From Bradysia coprophila (Eukaryota; Arthropoda; Insecta; Diptera; Sciaridae): DNA of 64,000 nucleotides. A program made the position numbers and the translations under genes. Shown here in pieces: positions 47,001 through 59,396 of the stretch (positions within the stretch are counted from its first letter, which is position 1; each line of letters begins with the position of its first letter). The stretch is from NCBI RefSeq assembly GCF_014529535.1, contig NC_050738.1, forward strand, positions 7,659,410 through 7,723,409. The letters are read 5' to 3'. Under the pieces are notes generated by a model. The model searched no databases and was not told the origin of the DNA. It worked only from the letters and a program-made list of their open reading frames with translations.

Positions 47001-50000
47001 GCAACGACAAAAGGAAATCGACTGTAATTTCATTACAATTACATGTCTGCAAGTTTGCATTGCATTTTGTTTATTCGATTTGTGATATCCACAAATTTAA
47101 AGCAAATACACATCCGATTGAACGACATAACAATCATCGTCATTTCCACAGAATATTTATGCATTGTCAATTTAATTTTTGCTGAAATATTCATAGATTC
47201 AAAGATAGAAAAATCGATCGTATTAAAATATGATAAAGTCAGTAGCGGGGTAACAAGTCTAGGGCGTTGAAATGCAAATAAAACTCATTCTTTTACGCAT
47301 CAGCATTTATATCCTCTACCGTTAACAAATGGTTTCCAAATCAATGAAGTGGACAATTTTAATGGGGAACAAAAATACGCGCCACTGGTAAGGCGCGTTG
47401 AATTCTCGAATTGCTTAATTTTGTCCTATATATAATACTATCGTCATGGTGAATGTTAAAACCACATGAAAAGAAAGAAGCCATATTTTCAACGGAGTAA
47501 GAGATTTTAGTGAGTATACCGTGCATTTGAATGCAAACATAATTTAGGATTACATATCAGTTTTCGACGATATGAACAGAATCGAGAATCATCGCATAAC
47601 ATGAGTTTTTCACTCAAAAATGTTTCGATAAGTAAACGTTGAGCTGAATAATTTTTTTGTTGAATTGATGGATACCATGGTTTAAATGTCGAATTTTCCA
47701 ACAATTTTTTTTAATTCCGAAATAATGCATCTGAAGGGTCAGTTGTAATTTGAATTTTTATGTAATATGTTGGAAGCAAAATTTGTTTTAAGTGGATAAA
47801 GTGTAAGTGGGTTAAGTGGGTAAAGCATTGAGCTTAAATACAAAATATACTCACATTCAAAAATACTTTCAATGAGGCTTTGTGTGAATGATAAATAAAC
47901 AAGCAAAGTAATTAAATGACATCATCACTTTTAAGAAACATGTTAGTGTTAGAAAAGGTATTAATTTTAATTGATCCCGGCTCGACGCGTCAAGTCTTTT
48001 TGTTGATTAGACATTCTTTCATTTTCTTAAGTCTAAAAGCTTTAAAGTCGAAAATGTATAGGGAAATGATGTTTCGAAACTAAAGCTCAAACGTAATAGA
48101 TTTTTGTACAATTCTATTACATTTCTAGTACACTCGTCTTAAATTTGCGATCTATTTTTTTGTGAACTGACACCAGAGTGAAGTTATTCCACGTGGAAAT
48201 AGGGCGCAAAGAATGCAGTACTGCATAACCGAGGTTTCCTATTGTACAGTGCACTCAAAAAGATTCGAAAGCTGATTTGAGTGACTCCCGCTTTTGGTTT
48301 CAAACATTAAAAGTGAATTTAGTGAAAAATACTACAGTCAACGATTTTCAAATAAGTGTAATACAGTGCAGTGGTAAAACCATATATTTGTTTGTATGAG
48401 GGGATCAGCTGAAACGAAATACGTCACTTATTTCAAAGTCGCCGACTGTAGAAATGAAATGTTCTCAAACAATGGTATTATTGCGTGTTTCCCCAAAAAA
48501 ACATTAATAATTAATTGACATTGTGACATCGATACACCACCTTAAAAGTGTACCATCCGTGGATTAGTCCGCATGTAGTATTTTGATGCATCAACAAAAG
48601 CAATTCATGATCGATAGATATTTGTAATTTGTGATACACCAACGCACTTCAAGCATGAGTGGTACTCTAAATAGGGTACTGAAACTGGACAGAGTATCAA
48701 ACAAATTTTGGCGCTGTAAAAAAAACGGACATTTCTGCGGAAACTTTCCTAATAAGCGAGTACAAACAAAATAACAAAAGGAAATAAATTAGGGAAGCCG
48801 TATGGCTCATATTAATTTAATTGTGATCGGTAACCTTTTAGAAATGGCAAGCGTAAGACAACACAGCTAAATGATTTTAACGTGTATGTGGTCGGTATGG
48901 TGCTATTACTAAACAAGATAATAGGACACTAAATGAATCATTAAATGCTTACCGATAAGATATCGATATAATAGCTATTTTGCTAACTAGTAAGTAAATT
49001 GGGTTGTTTTACACAATAGATGTGACATATCGTACTAACCTATTCACAATTTGTTTACCAAAAACATACTTTCTGCAACTGCGCTGCGAAAACTGAACTT
49101 TTTCATGCGTGATTTGGGTGGCGATCAAAGGGTCTTTTTTCTCTGTTTTCTATGTTACACGATGTGGTTATCAAACTCGCTTCGCTCCTTTGATAACATC
49201 TTATCTAGTGACAAAAACTACCACTTTTCGCAACTAGTTGCATAAATAACTATTATAATACTTTGACTATTCGCATATTGTGCATTGTGCATTTTCGTCG
49301 GAGGTAGAGAAGAAAGTTCATACTATGCCAAAATTTGAAAACTCTTATTTTTGTCGATTGTGAGACTATGTAGTTACATTGGAGGTCACACTTGGGTTGT
49401 CATACTTGTGAAAATTGCGGCTTGGGGCATTTACACAGTTATGAATCTTGCTATTTTTTAGTTTTATTCTAGTTTTCGAACCAGGTTTTCTCTGATTTAT
49501 CCACCCCTTGAGCAGCATCACTCACTATAACCCGCTGGTGTGAGTTCGGCAGCTAACATGCCTGTTTTGATGGTACCTATATGGTTTCATTCGGAACAAA
49601 TTTGGTTTCTCTGAACTGAAAATATCACAGATCAGGCTCATGCTAGGCTCATAATATTAAATTGAACTTCTGCTCTACGTGTTTCAGAAGCGTACATAAC
49701 ATTAAAATAAGTAATTATAAGCCCTCAAACGTATCGTGAAATTAAATTCATATACAACGTAGAAGCATACATGCATCTGCATTATATTTCAGACAATATT
49801 ATTTCATAGACTTTATTCGCCGCAAAGATTCATACAAAATAAATTCCCTGTGTTCATTTCTAAATAATGTTCCACATTCTCTGCTAACATCACAATAGTC
49901 TTAAAATTGTCTGTGTGCCGTCTATGAAAACGAAGGATGTCATAGCAATTTCTATTATTTAATGAGTTGTGCTTCCGCAGTGGTCTGCTAAAATTGTTCT

Positions 50001-52041
50001 AATTTATTGTCATGCATTATAGTTGTATACCGATGTGCAACGTCTAACCGAAAAAGATATTAGAACTTCCCATGTGTAACTAGAAATTTAATTGAAGTAC
50101 GAAAGGAAAATATAATTCAGATGCATTCAATGAAAATGGTCAGTTTTCACAAGCAAGAAAAAAAAGGTGAAAACAAATTCACTCACTTGAACAAACATTC
50201 TAAACGATATTGAACGAAATTCCTGGTTTCTTTTTCATTCCCCCAATTGACTTGATTTGAGTTGAAGTTCCTATTTCTCAATCACTTTCTCCCTTGATAA
50301 AAATCTAAATGGCTAATTACAAACAAGTTTGGTTCTGCCAACAAGTATAATTCATTCGGTGTGAAGTGCTATATACATTTGTACAAGTTCCCATAACTCT
50401 GTGTGGGGCAACAATGGAACGAGGAAACGAGGGTGTTGGAAGGCGAATTTGCTGTAAACAACCAACTATGTGGAATGAGAAATTTTATTTTATAGAAATC
50501 AACTTCAACTTCAATTGGTTTGTTTTAAAGTTTAATGTAAAATAAGGGTTGTTTGCTCGTGTATTATTGTCGGTTATATACCTGACATCCTAACAGGTTT
50601 TCGAGTTTATTTTCCCCATATTTATGAGACAGCATCGAGCCGCCCATTTCTGTTTAAAAGGCACACATCCTATTTGATATTTTCTTATTTTATTTTCTAG
50701 TTTTATTTATTAATTTAGAAAATAGAAGAACTTAAAAGCCCAAAGATATATGGCGCGTATAGGAACCATTGTACTGTTTGCGAAACTTCATGGATAAATA
50801 CCTGATTTTTGTGGGGAAAAATCGTATACTTCGCGTAGAAAAAAAAAGTAAAAAAAAAAATTTGAAAGAAAAGTTCAGTTACTACCGTGATGATGCCATG
50901 AAAGTGGATGAAGCGATGAATAGTTTGTGTATTATATAACACACAGACTTTTCAATTGAAATGGCTAGAACAGTTTTTAGAAAGACGATATTTACGATAA
51001 ATTTTTTTTTTAGCTCATGGGGTTGAATGAGAGTAAAATGGTATGATGATATATCCATAGATGATGTTTGCTTTCGCATTGCATTCATATGGCTGTTATA
51101 TACGAAAGTTTTCATTTTTTTTTTCAATACGGTGGAATTCTATCATTTATGTGGAAAGATTGAACATTGTGAAAGGCAAGCGAATAATATAGAAAAACGC
51201 TTTCAGTCGATGATTTTTCTCAGATTCGTTGTAAATGGGAAAATGATGTTGTCGAGTGTAATATGTGTGCAGTGTGCATTGCATCTATATGTTTTTATGT
51301 ACCATGTAACATGAGTGAACGTGGTGGACGTATATTCAGATTGAATTCAGAAAAATGGTTCGCTAATTAATTAAGGAAATGAAAGCATGTCGGCTGACGT
51401 ATTTGGGATTGATGATTTCATTTAATGGTTGAATTTATTTTTAAAACATTCTTTTCAAACGCATTGAGAGTTCTCTACGAAAAAATGCAACTAGTCTTCA
51501 TACATACTGTCCAATTTGAAATGTGGGTTGCACGATTCGTTTCTCTAATATTGATTTCGTAATATTCTTAATTATATTAATGAATTGTCGTATCTCTAAA
51601 TGTCAGAAAACACATTGAATTCTACCCTTAAGAAATATTTCGATGTTATGTCGAGAGTGGGTAAGGGATGATTGAATGTTTCACAGACAGTAATCATATC
51701 TATTTGTTTTATTTATTATTCAACGTTTATAGTCAGTGTAATTATCTAAATAAATTTTGATCAAAATATTTCCAAGAGTAATGAAAAATCTGTTACTTCG
51801 TTTGTTTTAACATACATTTTGCTATAAAAGACTACATCAACTCAAGCCTTTTGTTTATTTTTGCTGTTGCTGTCGATAACATAAGAAGATGACATGAGAC
51901 ATGAGATGACATAGTTGTATATGATTGTAACACGTGGTTCTGTAGTATATGCTGTCGATCTCGAGTGGTGACGCACTTCCACCTAATCCCATTTAATCCA
52001 GAAGTGTGTCGCCTCTCGGTCGATCTTAAACCAACCTCTAT
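44008..52041. other. Long intergenic region with little recognisable content
   Basis: About 8 kb without a supported gene. Noted: a GC-tipped hairpin AAACTC...GAGTTT with GCGGAGCGGAGCGAGC at about 45516-45546, another (GGTTATCAAACTCGCTTCGC then TCCTTTGATAAC) at 49167-49197, and the second copy of the hairpin repeat at 48647-48725. A minus-strand frame at 46070-46294 has a protein-like composition but no identified start, partner exon or family. Confidence 0.4.
48647..48725. repeat. Two-copy interspersed repeat, copy 2
   Basis: Matches 30313-30395 with a few substitutions. The stem becomes GTACTCTaaatAGGGTAC, so the changed base still allows a G-U pair in RNA. Confidence 0.6.
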
Positions 52042-52146
52042 CGGGGAATTTTAATTCTGAAAAATCCAAAAAGTCAGAAAAAATTCAGAACTTTTTTTGG
52101 AACTTTTCTAAATTTTCAGAATAGTAATTCCCAAAAATAGGCCCCG
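52042..52146. mobile_element. 105-bp word-array MITE, degraded
   Basis: The right end, AAAAATAGGCCCCG, corresponds to the AAATAGGCCCTG end of the family. The left end CGGGGAATTTTAATTCTGAA matches the complement of the right end after loss of about 11 bases. The interior repeats TTCAGAA- and AAATTC-type words. No target duplication. Confidence 0.5.
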
Positions 52147-52416
52147 TATCAGACTTGTGCCTCATTGACATTTTCTTTCTCGTTTTAAATACTGTCTGAT
52201 ACGGTCAGATAAGAACCTGCGTAAATGAAGAGGCCGACTGGAAATTTTATCATTCAAAATACTGATATAGGTGCTATTTGCTCTTGATGACACCAATAAA
52301 AGGAAGTAGTACGCTAATGGAAGTAGGTGGGACAGAGTTTGCTCGCGTTGTTTCCTCCTTGGAGTTGATTTAGGGGTCTTTGAAGGACGGGCAAAATTGT
52401 ATTGAAGTGTATGGGG

Positions 52417-53274
52417 AGGGATTCTTTTGAAAATCCACCTATCAAAATCGGACCCATTTCGTCTGGGATGGATATATACATGGTTTGAAAGGTCTTTGCT
52501 AGTAGACCTCAAAACAGGCCTCACACAGTCTCGAGCCACACCTGGTTGCTGGTGGAAGATCTCCGAAGTTGGAAAAATAGTGTTTTTTATCCGAATTTTT
52601 TGGCCGTTATAAATGATCGTTCCGGGTGAGATTGGGCTCGTTGGATAGCTGAGCTTAAGTACTTTCGGGTCAGGCCTAGTTTGATTAGATTCATTGATAT
52701 ATGTTTGCAAAAATTTGCAAGAAAAATTTTCAAAATCTGTGTGAACTTTAGACAGGTCTGGGCTGGTACGATGGCGCTTAATGTGAACCTAACATGCTAG
52801 TTGTAACAAACATTGTCTAAGCTTTCCGTTGATACCTCATTTGTAGTGCTGGAGATTGCTGACATAACAGAACTTTATGTTAGTACAACCGCTACTCGTA
52901 AAACTCGCCAGCACTGCAAATGAGGTATCAATGAAAAGCTTAGACAATGTATGTTACGACTAGCATCTTAGGTTCACATTAAGCGTCATCAGTACCAGCC
53001 CAGACCTGTCAGTTCACACAGATTTTGAATTACTTGAGCTCAGCTTTCCAACGAGCCCACTCTCACCCGGAACGATCATTTATAACGGCCTAAAATTTCG
53101 GATAAAAAACACTATTTTTCCAACTTCGGAGATCTTCCACCAGCAACCAGGTGTGGCTCGAGACTGTGTGAGGCCTGTTTTGAGGTCTACTGGCAAAGAC
53201 CTTTCAAACCATGTATATATCCATCCCAGACGAAATGGGTCCGATTTTGATAGTTGGATTTTCAAAAGAATCTC
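52417..53274. repeat. 858-bp long foldback element, copy 2
   Basis: The left end is GAGGGATTCTTTTGAAAATC; the right end is GATTTTCAAAAGAATCTCTC. Arms of about 400 bp pair through AATCGGACCCATTTCGTCTG, GGTGGAAGATCTCCGAAGTT, CCGTTATAAATGATCGTTCC, CATTGTCTAAGCTTTCC and ATACCTCATTTG, with the centre near 52870. End sequence, total length and the first 40 bp parallel copy 1, while the inner arms are different. The 182-codon minus frame here is a by-product of the foldback. Confidence 0.85.
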
Positions 53275-53891
53275 TCGGGATATTTCTTCATACAATTTGT
53301 ACGTCCTTGAGCGGCCCCTAAATCAATTCGAACGGAATCAGTCGTATGGACACTTTTTATCAGGTTATAATGTTTATAAGTTTCCCATGCCCATGTCCCA
53401 CGCATTTCGACACTTTGTTTTTCGAACCCAGTACTGGTTGCACTAATTCACTATTTATAAGGGATAGTGTAGACCAGTCCAGTCAGCTAATGCGATTTTC
53501 AGAAACTTTTTTTTTGGATTCACTGTACTCATAGCACGATTGTTCATGGGTTTACCACTTTCTCTATGTTTTCAGGAGAAGCTTCATGAACTGGAGCAAC
53601 GTCTGATCAGAAACAGCATTTACTAATGAATAAAACAACCGAATCAATTGAAAAAAACCTTTTATTTCTATAAAAAAAATCGTTTTTCGATGGAATAGCG
53701 GATTAGTCGAAAAAAATTTAACTTACGGAACACACAGAACTACATTTTAAAGGGCAAATTTTCTACGATTTTCGTAACATTATAGCCAAGACTTACTAAC
53801 TATGCAAAACTGGAATAGAAGAACGAAGAACCAAATTATAAATATTGCACATTTGACGCGTCCACGATTTACTCGAATGCGCGGCACTCCT
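53275..53891. other. Region downstream of ALG11
   Basis: Probably includes the ALG11 3'UTR. On the minus strand several AATAAA-like strings occur (for example from TTTATT near 53662), any of which could be the polyadenylation signal. No other gene. Confidence 0.4.
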
Positions 53892-56800
53892 TCACAATTC
53901 GTCGAACAGCACACTGGTAGCATGGCGAAAACCTTTTTCAAATTCCATTTCCGAAAATCGATCACACGACGCCCTGTAACAAATTGAATGTCGTTTTTTC
54001 GATCCGTCACGTGAATTTCGTTTATAAATTTGTACCTGGCCGCATCACGTATTGCATCATTTTCCTCCTTCGTATTGTATAGAATTGTAGCTAAGCATTC
54101 GGCATATTCCATTGTGTCCACGGCCAAGTAACCAGTTTGGCTGCCCACAGATGTTTCAATAATATCCATCAACGGTCCACCGGATCTGATTTAATTAAAC
54201 GAAATGAAATTGAAAAGATAAATTATCCGGACGGTTTTTTGTTACTATTGGATGGAACATATGCCAGACAGTATATAGTGAAATGAATTGAGTAACAGGA
54301 AAAATTGTTTGCCGGAATATATACCAGTCTCAAATGTGTCGTTTATCATGTAAATCAGTCATGTAATTTGTTTTTATTTTAACACTCGGAACTTAAAATG
54401 ATCAGAACCGACACTTCATGTGAATTTTTGGTGGCGAGGCATTCATCACAAAACACACAGAGCATAATTAGTAACATGAGACGCAGTAAATTTACGATGG
54501 GCTACATTTCATAATGACTGGGTAAACACATATGGACTGAGAGTATATGGCAAAGAAATAAATCAAACAAAGCAACAGTATTGATATTTCAGTGCTTTCC
54601 AGCATTGATATCACACTAGGACAAGGCTAAATTTAAATTTTAGATGAAAATGAGAGAGATGCTCGCACTCAGATTCGTTCCAATCCCTTCTTATATTCTA
54701 GTATAGTGAAATATCACCAAAGTCAAATCGCCAAAGCTTTGAACTTCGCCAAAAAAATCGCAAGAGTGTGAAGAATCGTCAAAGTGAAAAGTATCGCCAA
54801 AATGAAAAGTATCGCCTCAAAACAGGCTCACAATTTTTCTTGGCGTTTTTTCAAACTTTGGTGTTTTTAATCCTTTGTTGATTTCTTCTGGTGATTAAAC
54901 CAATCAACAAAAAGGGTGGATCGCCAAGAAAAACCGTCGGAATGAGAAGAATCGCCAAAAATTTCTTTAGCGATACTTCACTGGTATCCTAATTATGAAA
55001 TGTTTTCTGGGTTCAAAAATTTTCCGAATTATTTTCCATTTGGTTCAATTCTTTAGCATTCTTAAAATATGTAATTGAAAGGTCTCATCATCTCTCAAGG
55101 GATCTGCATTTCAAAGGAATCTCCAAACAAAAATCAAAAACAGCCAAATACTTTGAAGCGCACATCACTTTCCTTCATGCTGCATGCAAAATTAACTTAG
55201 CGAGAATTAACATCCTGACAAACATCGACTACGACAGAGATAACAAAATTGGAGATGCCACTAGTGAAAGGGTCAACAATTATATGTCCCTCGATCACAG
55301 AGTGAGTGAGGATCGGGTGAGGACAATAACACTGGAGAACTCAAACGCAGAATTGGTCTTGGATGGACAGCGTTCGAGAAACTCAGACTAATCTGCAGAC
55401 GCAAAATGAATAAAGGTGTAAAACAGAAGTGCTAAAATATTAACATACGAAGCAGAAACGTTACAATCAATAAAAGCATCCGATAACAAACTGAAAGTAG
55501 TACAAAGGGTCATAGAACGGAGTATGGTTGATTATTCGCTCAGTGATAAGATGACAAACAAATGGATCAGATAGCAAACAAATGCCATCGATGTCATGGA
55601 AAGAATAGCATCTTTCAACTGGAACAAAACCATCATGAATAGACAAGCTATGGATGGGTAGACCACTAGAACGATGGACAAATGGGATCAGGAGAACATC
55701 ATGCACGAATTATAAAGTGGTAATGCACCGTTCGGAATGACCGCTCAAGATTTGTGATTTGTAAGCCCACATTTAGTAGGCTGATTAAGAGAAAGATGAT
55801 CCGTGCGTGTAGACCTCCTCAAAACAAAAATGTTAGTTGTACTAACAATGGCTTCGTCAAGATCCTTAATAATTCATGCCGTATAAGGCGGTCAAAAAAG
55901 TGACTGACCTTGAACTTCAGGTCTGGTCAGGTTTTCATTTTTGAACCTGAATTTTTGAAACCTGTCAGGTGAGGTTTCAGGTTGACCTGAATTTTTCATA
56001 CAAATTTTCAGGTCAACCTATCAGATTTCAGGTCAGGTCAGATCAAAGTTGATTGAATCAGGTTCAGGTATTTTCAGGTCATGTTAAGGTAAACCTGACA
56101 TGTTCCTAGCCTTAGCCGTGAGTGCGTCTTCTATTTGAAAATATACCGCATATCAAGTCATTTTATCGCTCAGTTATTGGCGTTTATTATATGACGTCAG
56201 CGTTACTTTGTCCAACTGTCAGTGGAAACCATTTAAATTTTTGGCGCACTTATGGAGTGAATAATGTTGTCTAACCTAAAAGCACTGTGATTGGACGTGA
56301 AACTCACCTGTTTGCCACCATAATTAGTCCAGCGGCCATACACTCAACAATGCCAATGCCGAAGTGTTCGTTCCACATCGTATGTATGCCAATCGAGGCC
56401 GTTTGGTAGCATTGTATCAATTCTTGATACGAAATATTCACTCGGAACTCCACCGAATTTTCCAGCGACAAATGTTTGCTGAGATCTTGCATATTTTTCA
56501 GTCGTTCATAGTCTTCGGCATTGCGACATGAACCAACAATCAACAATTTCAACTGGAATGAAAACGTGAATGAAAATTGAAATGAGAATTGAATTGTTCG
56601 CTATCAATTACCCGGTTCCACATTGGTTCGTCATCCAGCAGCAATGTTCTTAACTCGTACATGGCCTGAAGAAATGAAGAAAGAAAAGTTTTTTTGTTAG
56701 ATAAATGATGAACAACGCGATAATTCTCCTGCCGTCTTACTTGCAATTGCAGTGGATGATCTTTTTCCGGTCTAAATTGACTGATCGACATGATTACAAT

Positions 56801-57983
56801 TGAATCATCGGCGGAGACGTGTTGCAGCTTTTTTAAATGAGACACTTCGCATGGCGGATACACTCGATGGGTTTTGAATGGACAGTCCCAGAGCGAAAGG
56901 ATGTGATTTTCTGTCCATGACGAATTTACCATAATTGTCTGAGCACTTCGACCGACTAGGCTGTACGCCTGCGAATCGTCTAAAATTAGTAACAACCAGA
57001 AGACGAAAGAGAATTAGATCTACCCAAGCAAACAGTCGGTAGTACGTCAATTTTAGCCACGTTAGGAACGGATTCTTGGCTACAATGTTACGATTATTGT
57101 GAGCAAACGTTCTGCTCTTCACACGCTTCAGCATATCGGTACTGATGGTAGGATAATGAACGTAACATCCCACTTTGCATCCACCGAAATATTTGAATAG
57201 CGGTAATGTAAATGCGTAGCCCATTGTGTCGATAAAAACATCTGTCAATGGAAATCAGAAAAAGGTAGTCTAATCGTGGTGGGAAAGGTGCTTGTGCAGT
57301 GAGGGCAGTCAATAGTTTAGCATCCCAAAAAAGTGACGGATTTAATGGAATAGACATTATGCCGGAAGATTTGTAAAATTACCTGGTTGATGTTTCAGTA
57401 GAGCTTCTATTCCGAGCCACACCGATCCCAAACTTTGACCCAACAACGTGAAATAGGGATACTTTTCGGCCTCGATCCAATTTCGTCTGGTGAGAAAGAC
57501 AAAATCCACTTTGGCTTCGTCCACTGAAACATTGAAAGTGTTTTTCGCTTTCGTCAATATTGCCTTCGGTTGAGCGTCAACATCACCAGTGTAAATTGTG
57601 ATCTTCATGTTTTTGTCCCTAAAATCAGATCCGATCATATCGGAATGGAATGCAAAATCGATTGTGATGTGTACTTCTTCTGTAATGCTCGAACGGCGCA
57701 CCACAACACCCGTTCACCGCCTCCACCGGCATTGCAATACGGATGAAATATTCCCACTCGAATGCTCTTGTCGGTAGCCAAACGTTTGCTCTTCTTCTGA
57801 CTTACGATTCTCTTCAGATACACTAGAGAGCACAGTAGAGCGACAATACCCAACGAAGTCCATACGAATAGCACGGATAGTCTTTCAGAAGTGATAAGAA
57901 CAAGTTGGACGTGATTATTGTGTGATTTTTATGTTTTTACGCTCATTATCAACTTACATGCCGCAGCAACAGAACAAACCCAT
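53892..57983 (-). CDS. ALG11: ALG11, GDP-Man:Man3GlcNAc2-PP-dolichol alpha-1,2-mannosyltransferase
   Basis: Adds the fourth and fifth mannoses to the dolichol-linked oligosaccharide on the cytosolic face of the ER, for N-glycosylation. Nine exons (minus strand): 57983-57958, 57881-57675, 57618-57383, 57241-57024, 56968-56741, 56665-56612, 56552-56308, 54185-54036 and 53973-53892. All introns are GT-AG, all phases agree, and the product has 481 residues, close to the usual length of about 490. An N-terminal membrane anchor ([19 protein letters not shown]) precedes family landmarks: [103 protein letters not shown] (with the GT4 EX7E motif) and [11 protein letters not shown] at the end. The first exon encodes only eight residues and part of a ninth; its short intron is the least certain. 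The 2.1-kb intron before exon 8 holds transposon debris. Confidence 0.95.
55150..55720 (+). pseudogene. Decayed RTE-like non-LTR retrotransposon, 3' end of reverse-transcriptase ORF
   Basis: Lies in the large ALG11 intron, antisense to the gene. Across shifted frames one can read [73 protein letters not shown] and [14 protein letters not shown]. This order matches the C-terminal half of RTE-type reverse transcriptases: the YLG.VS region, E.RRI..GW.AF.KL, the TYG.ETW-like segment, then the Q R..ER.M region. Several frameshifts and stops (for example WIR followed by stop) show that it is dead. No 5' half or endonuclease was found nearby. Confidence 0.75.
55878..56118. repeat. Degenerate CAGGTC word array, copy 2 (in ALG11 intron)
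   Basis: About 200 bp of TTCAGGTCTGGTCAGG, TTTCAGGTTGACCTGAA and related words in both orientations. The right end GTTCCTAGCCTTAGCC resembles the complement of the TAGGnTnGGAAC end at 61122. Same class as 20342 and 61122. Confidence 0.6.
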
Positions 57984-58222
57984 CGTAGATGTTATCACTT
58001 CTTTGAAAGTAAAAGCCACGTAATATTAGGAAACGGGAAAATATTACAAAAAATACTTTTTGTTTACATCATTTCTTACAATTTTAATCAATTGTACGTT
58101 CGATATAATGATTTGACAACCTATGACAACTCCATATTAATCACAGAACAGCAAGAACACTTTTTTCCTTTCAATTGTATATGGCGGTAAGTTTGAAAAA
58201 GTTTGAATTTTGCTGTTTATAC
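57984..58222. other. Presumed ALG11 promoter region
   Basis: The 5' flank of ALG11 up to the adjacent transposon. No TATA box or other element recognised. Confidence 0.3.
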
Positions 58223-58519
58223 CAGGGCCTACTTTTTGGAAACTAATTTCTTGAATTTCTCGAAATTTCTCGAATTTCTTGAATTTTCTCGAATTCGAGA
58301 AACTTCAAGAAACTTGAGAAATTAGTTTCTTGAAATTTCTTGAATTTCTTGAAGTTTCTCGAATTTCTTGAATTTTCTGGAATTTCTTGAAATTTCTTGA
58401 ATTCGAAAAATTCAAGAAACTTTGAAAAATTCAAGAAATATTTCTCGAAATTTCTTGAATTGCTCGAAGTTTCTTGAATTTCTCGATTTTCTCTAAAAGT
58501 TTCTAAAAAGTAGGCCCTG
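58223..58519. mobile_element. 297-bp word-array MITE with hAT ends and perfect 8-bp duplication
   Basis: The ends are CAGGGCCTACTTTTTGGAAA and TTTCTAAAAAGTAGGCCCTG. GTTTATAC flanks both sides (58215-58222 and 58520-58527). The whole interior is a chain of TTTCTTGAA, TTTCTCGAA and their complements (TTCAAGAAA, TTCGAGAAA) with no unique sequence. This is the clearest member of the family. Confidence 0.9.
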
Positions 58520-59396
58520 GTTTATACTGTTCCCATTTCCTTTACAAATGGAAATTCCTAGTGTTGGATTGTGGTTCGCGACAGTTTGCTTCATATATCA
58601 GGCTCTTCAGACAAGATGTGTGAATTTTTCTCGTAGCTCTGGACATCTATCTTTTTTTCTTAGGGTTGAGTTGGTTGAGTTCCATTTCTTAGGAAATGGT
58701 GTAGCCGGAGAACCCCTTATTTGACTCCCAGAATGATTTATTGGTCGTAATTGTATTTAAAAACGGAAATTTTACTTCTCTTCATTCAGAATATTAAATT
58801 CGATTTTTCATTTTGAATTTAACGCTCTAATTTAAGGCCTGGACTGGCCGCAGAAGGGCCGACCGCATTTTTAAATGGATTGGGACCGATTTAGAAATTT
58901 TTGTATAGCCGCGCGAAGAGCGATAGATGGTCCAGGTCCTTGTGTCGAAAAAAGACTCTGTGCGATATAAGTTCTTTAAGATTTGTCTTTGATGTTTGTC
59001 ACGAAAAATTTTGGAACAAAATCTTATTCCGAAAAATGAAAAGTTGTTTTTCCGGCCGGAAACGCCAATCATATGAGAACCTTCAATTCGAATATCTTCG
59101 AAAATACAACTTTTTGAAAAATTTCTTCATCACCGATATTTTATGGAAGAAATTTTTTGGTGTAGTTGGTATTAGGTTAGAGTGGGTATTAAAAAATGTC
59201 CCGGAAAATTAATCAACTTAAACCCTTTCTGGAGCTTTTCCCTAGCATTTTTCGTAGAAATGATTGCATTCGAAAGCTGTATTCAAGTACTTCTGATTTC
59301 AGCCGGCCGGTCATGATGCATGTTCAGGAGTCTGATTCAGACAATTTCTCTGGTTCCCTCATGAAGTCAAAAATGTCTCGATACTTGTGTGCATAG
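58520..59396. other. Intergenic segment between two word-array elements
   Basis: No gene supported. GC-richer patches at 58832-58946 (AAGGCCTGGACTGGCC ... GGTCCAGGTCCTT) look like the ends of another short inverted-repeat element, unconfirmed. The 103-codon frame at 58901-59212 lacks a domain. Confidence 0.35.

Noticed and set aside
52162..52710. 182-codon minus-strand open frame
   Set aside because: It covers the left arm of the 858-bp foldback; a complementary frame exists in the other arm, and no domain is visible. It is a by-product of the palindrome.
56549..57704. Long minus-strand frames that read through ALG11 introns
   Set aside because: They begin at non-ATG codons or run into introns; family alignment and phase place the splice sites inside them.
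58832..58946. Possible inverted-repeat element with AAGGCCTGGAC ends
   Set aside because: End similarity is short and no target duplication is present. Mentioned in the region note only.
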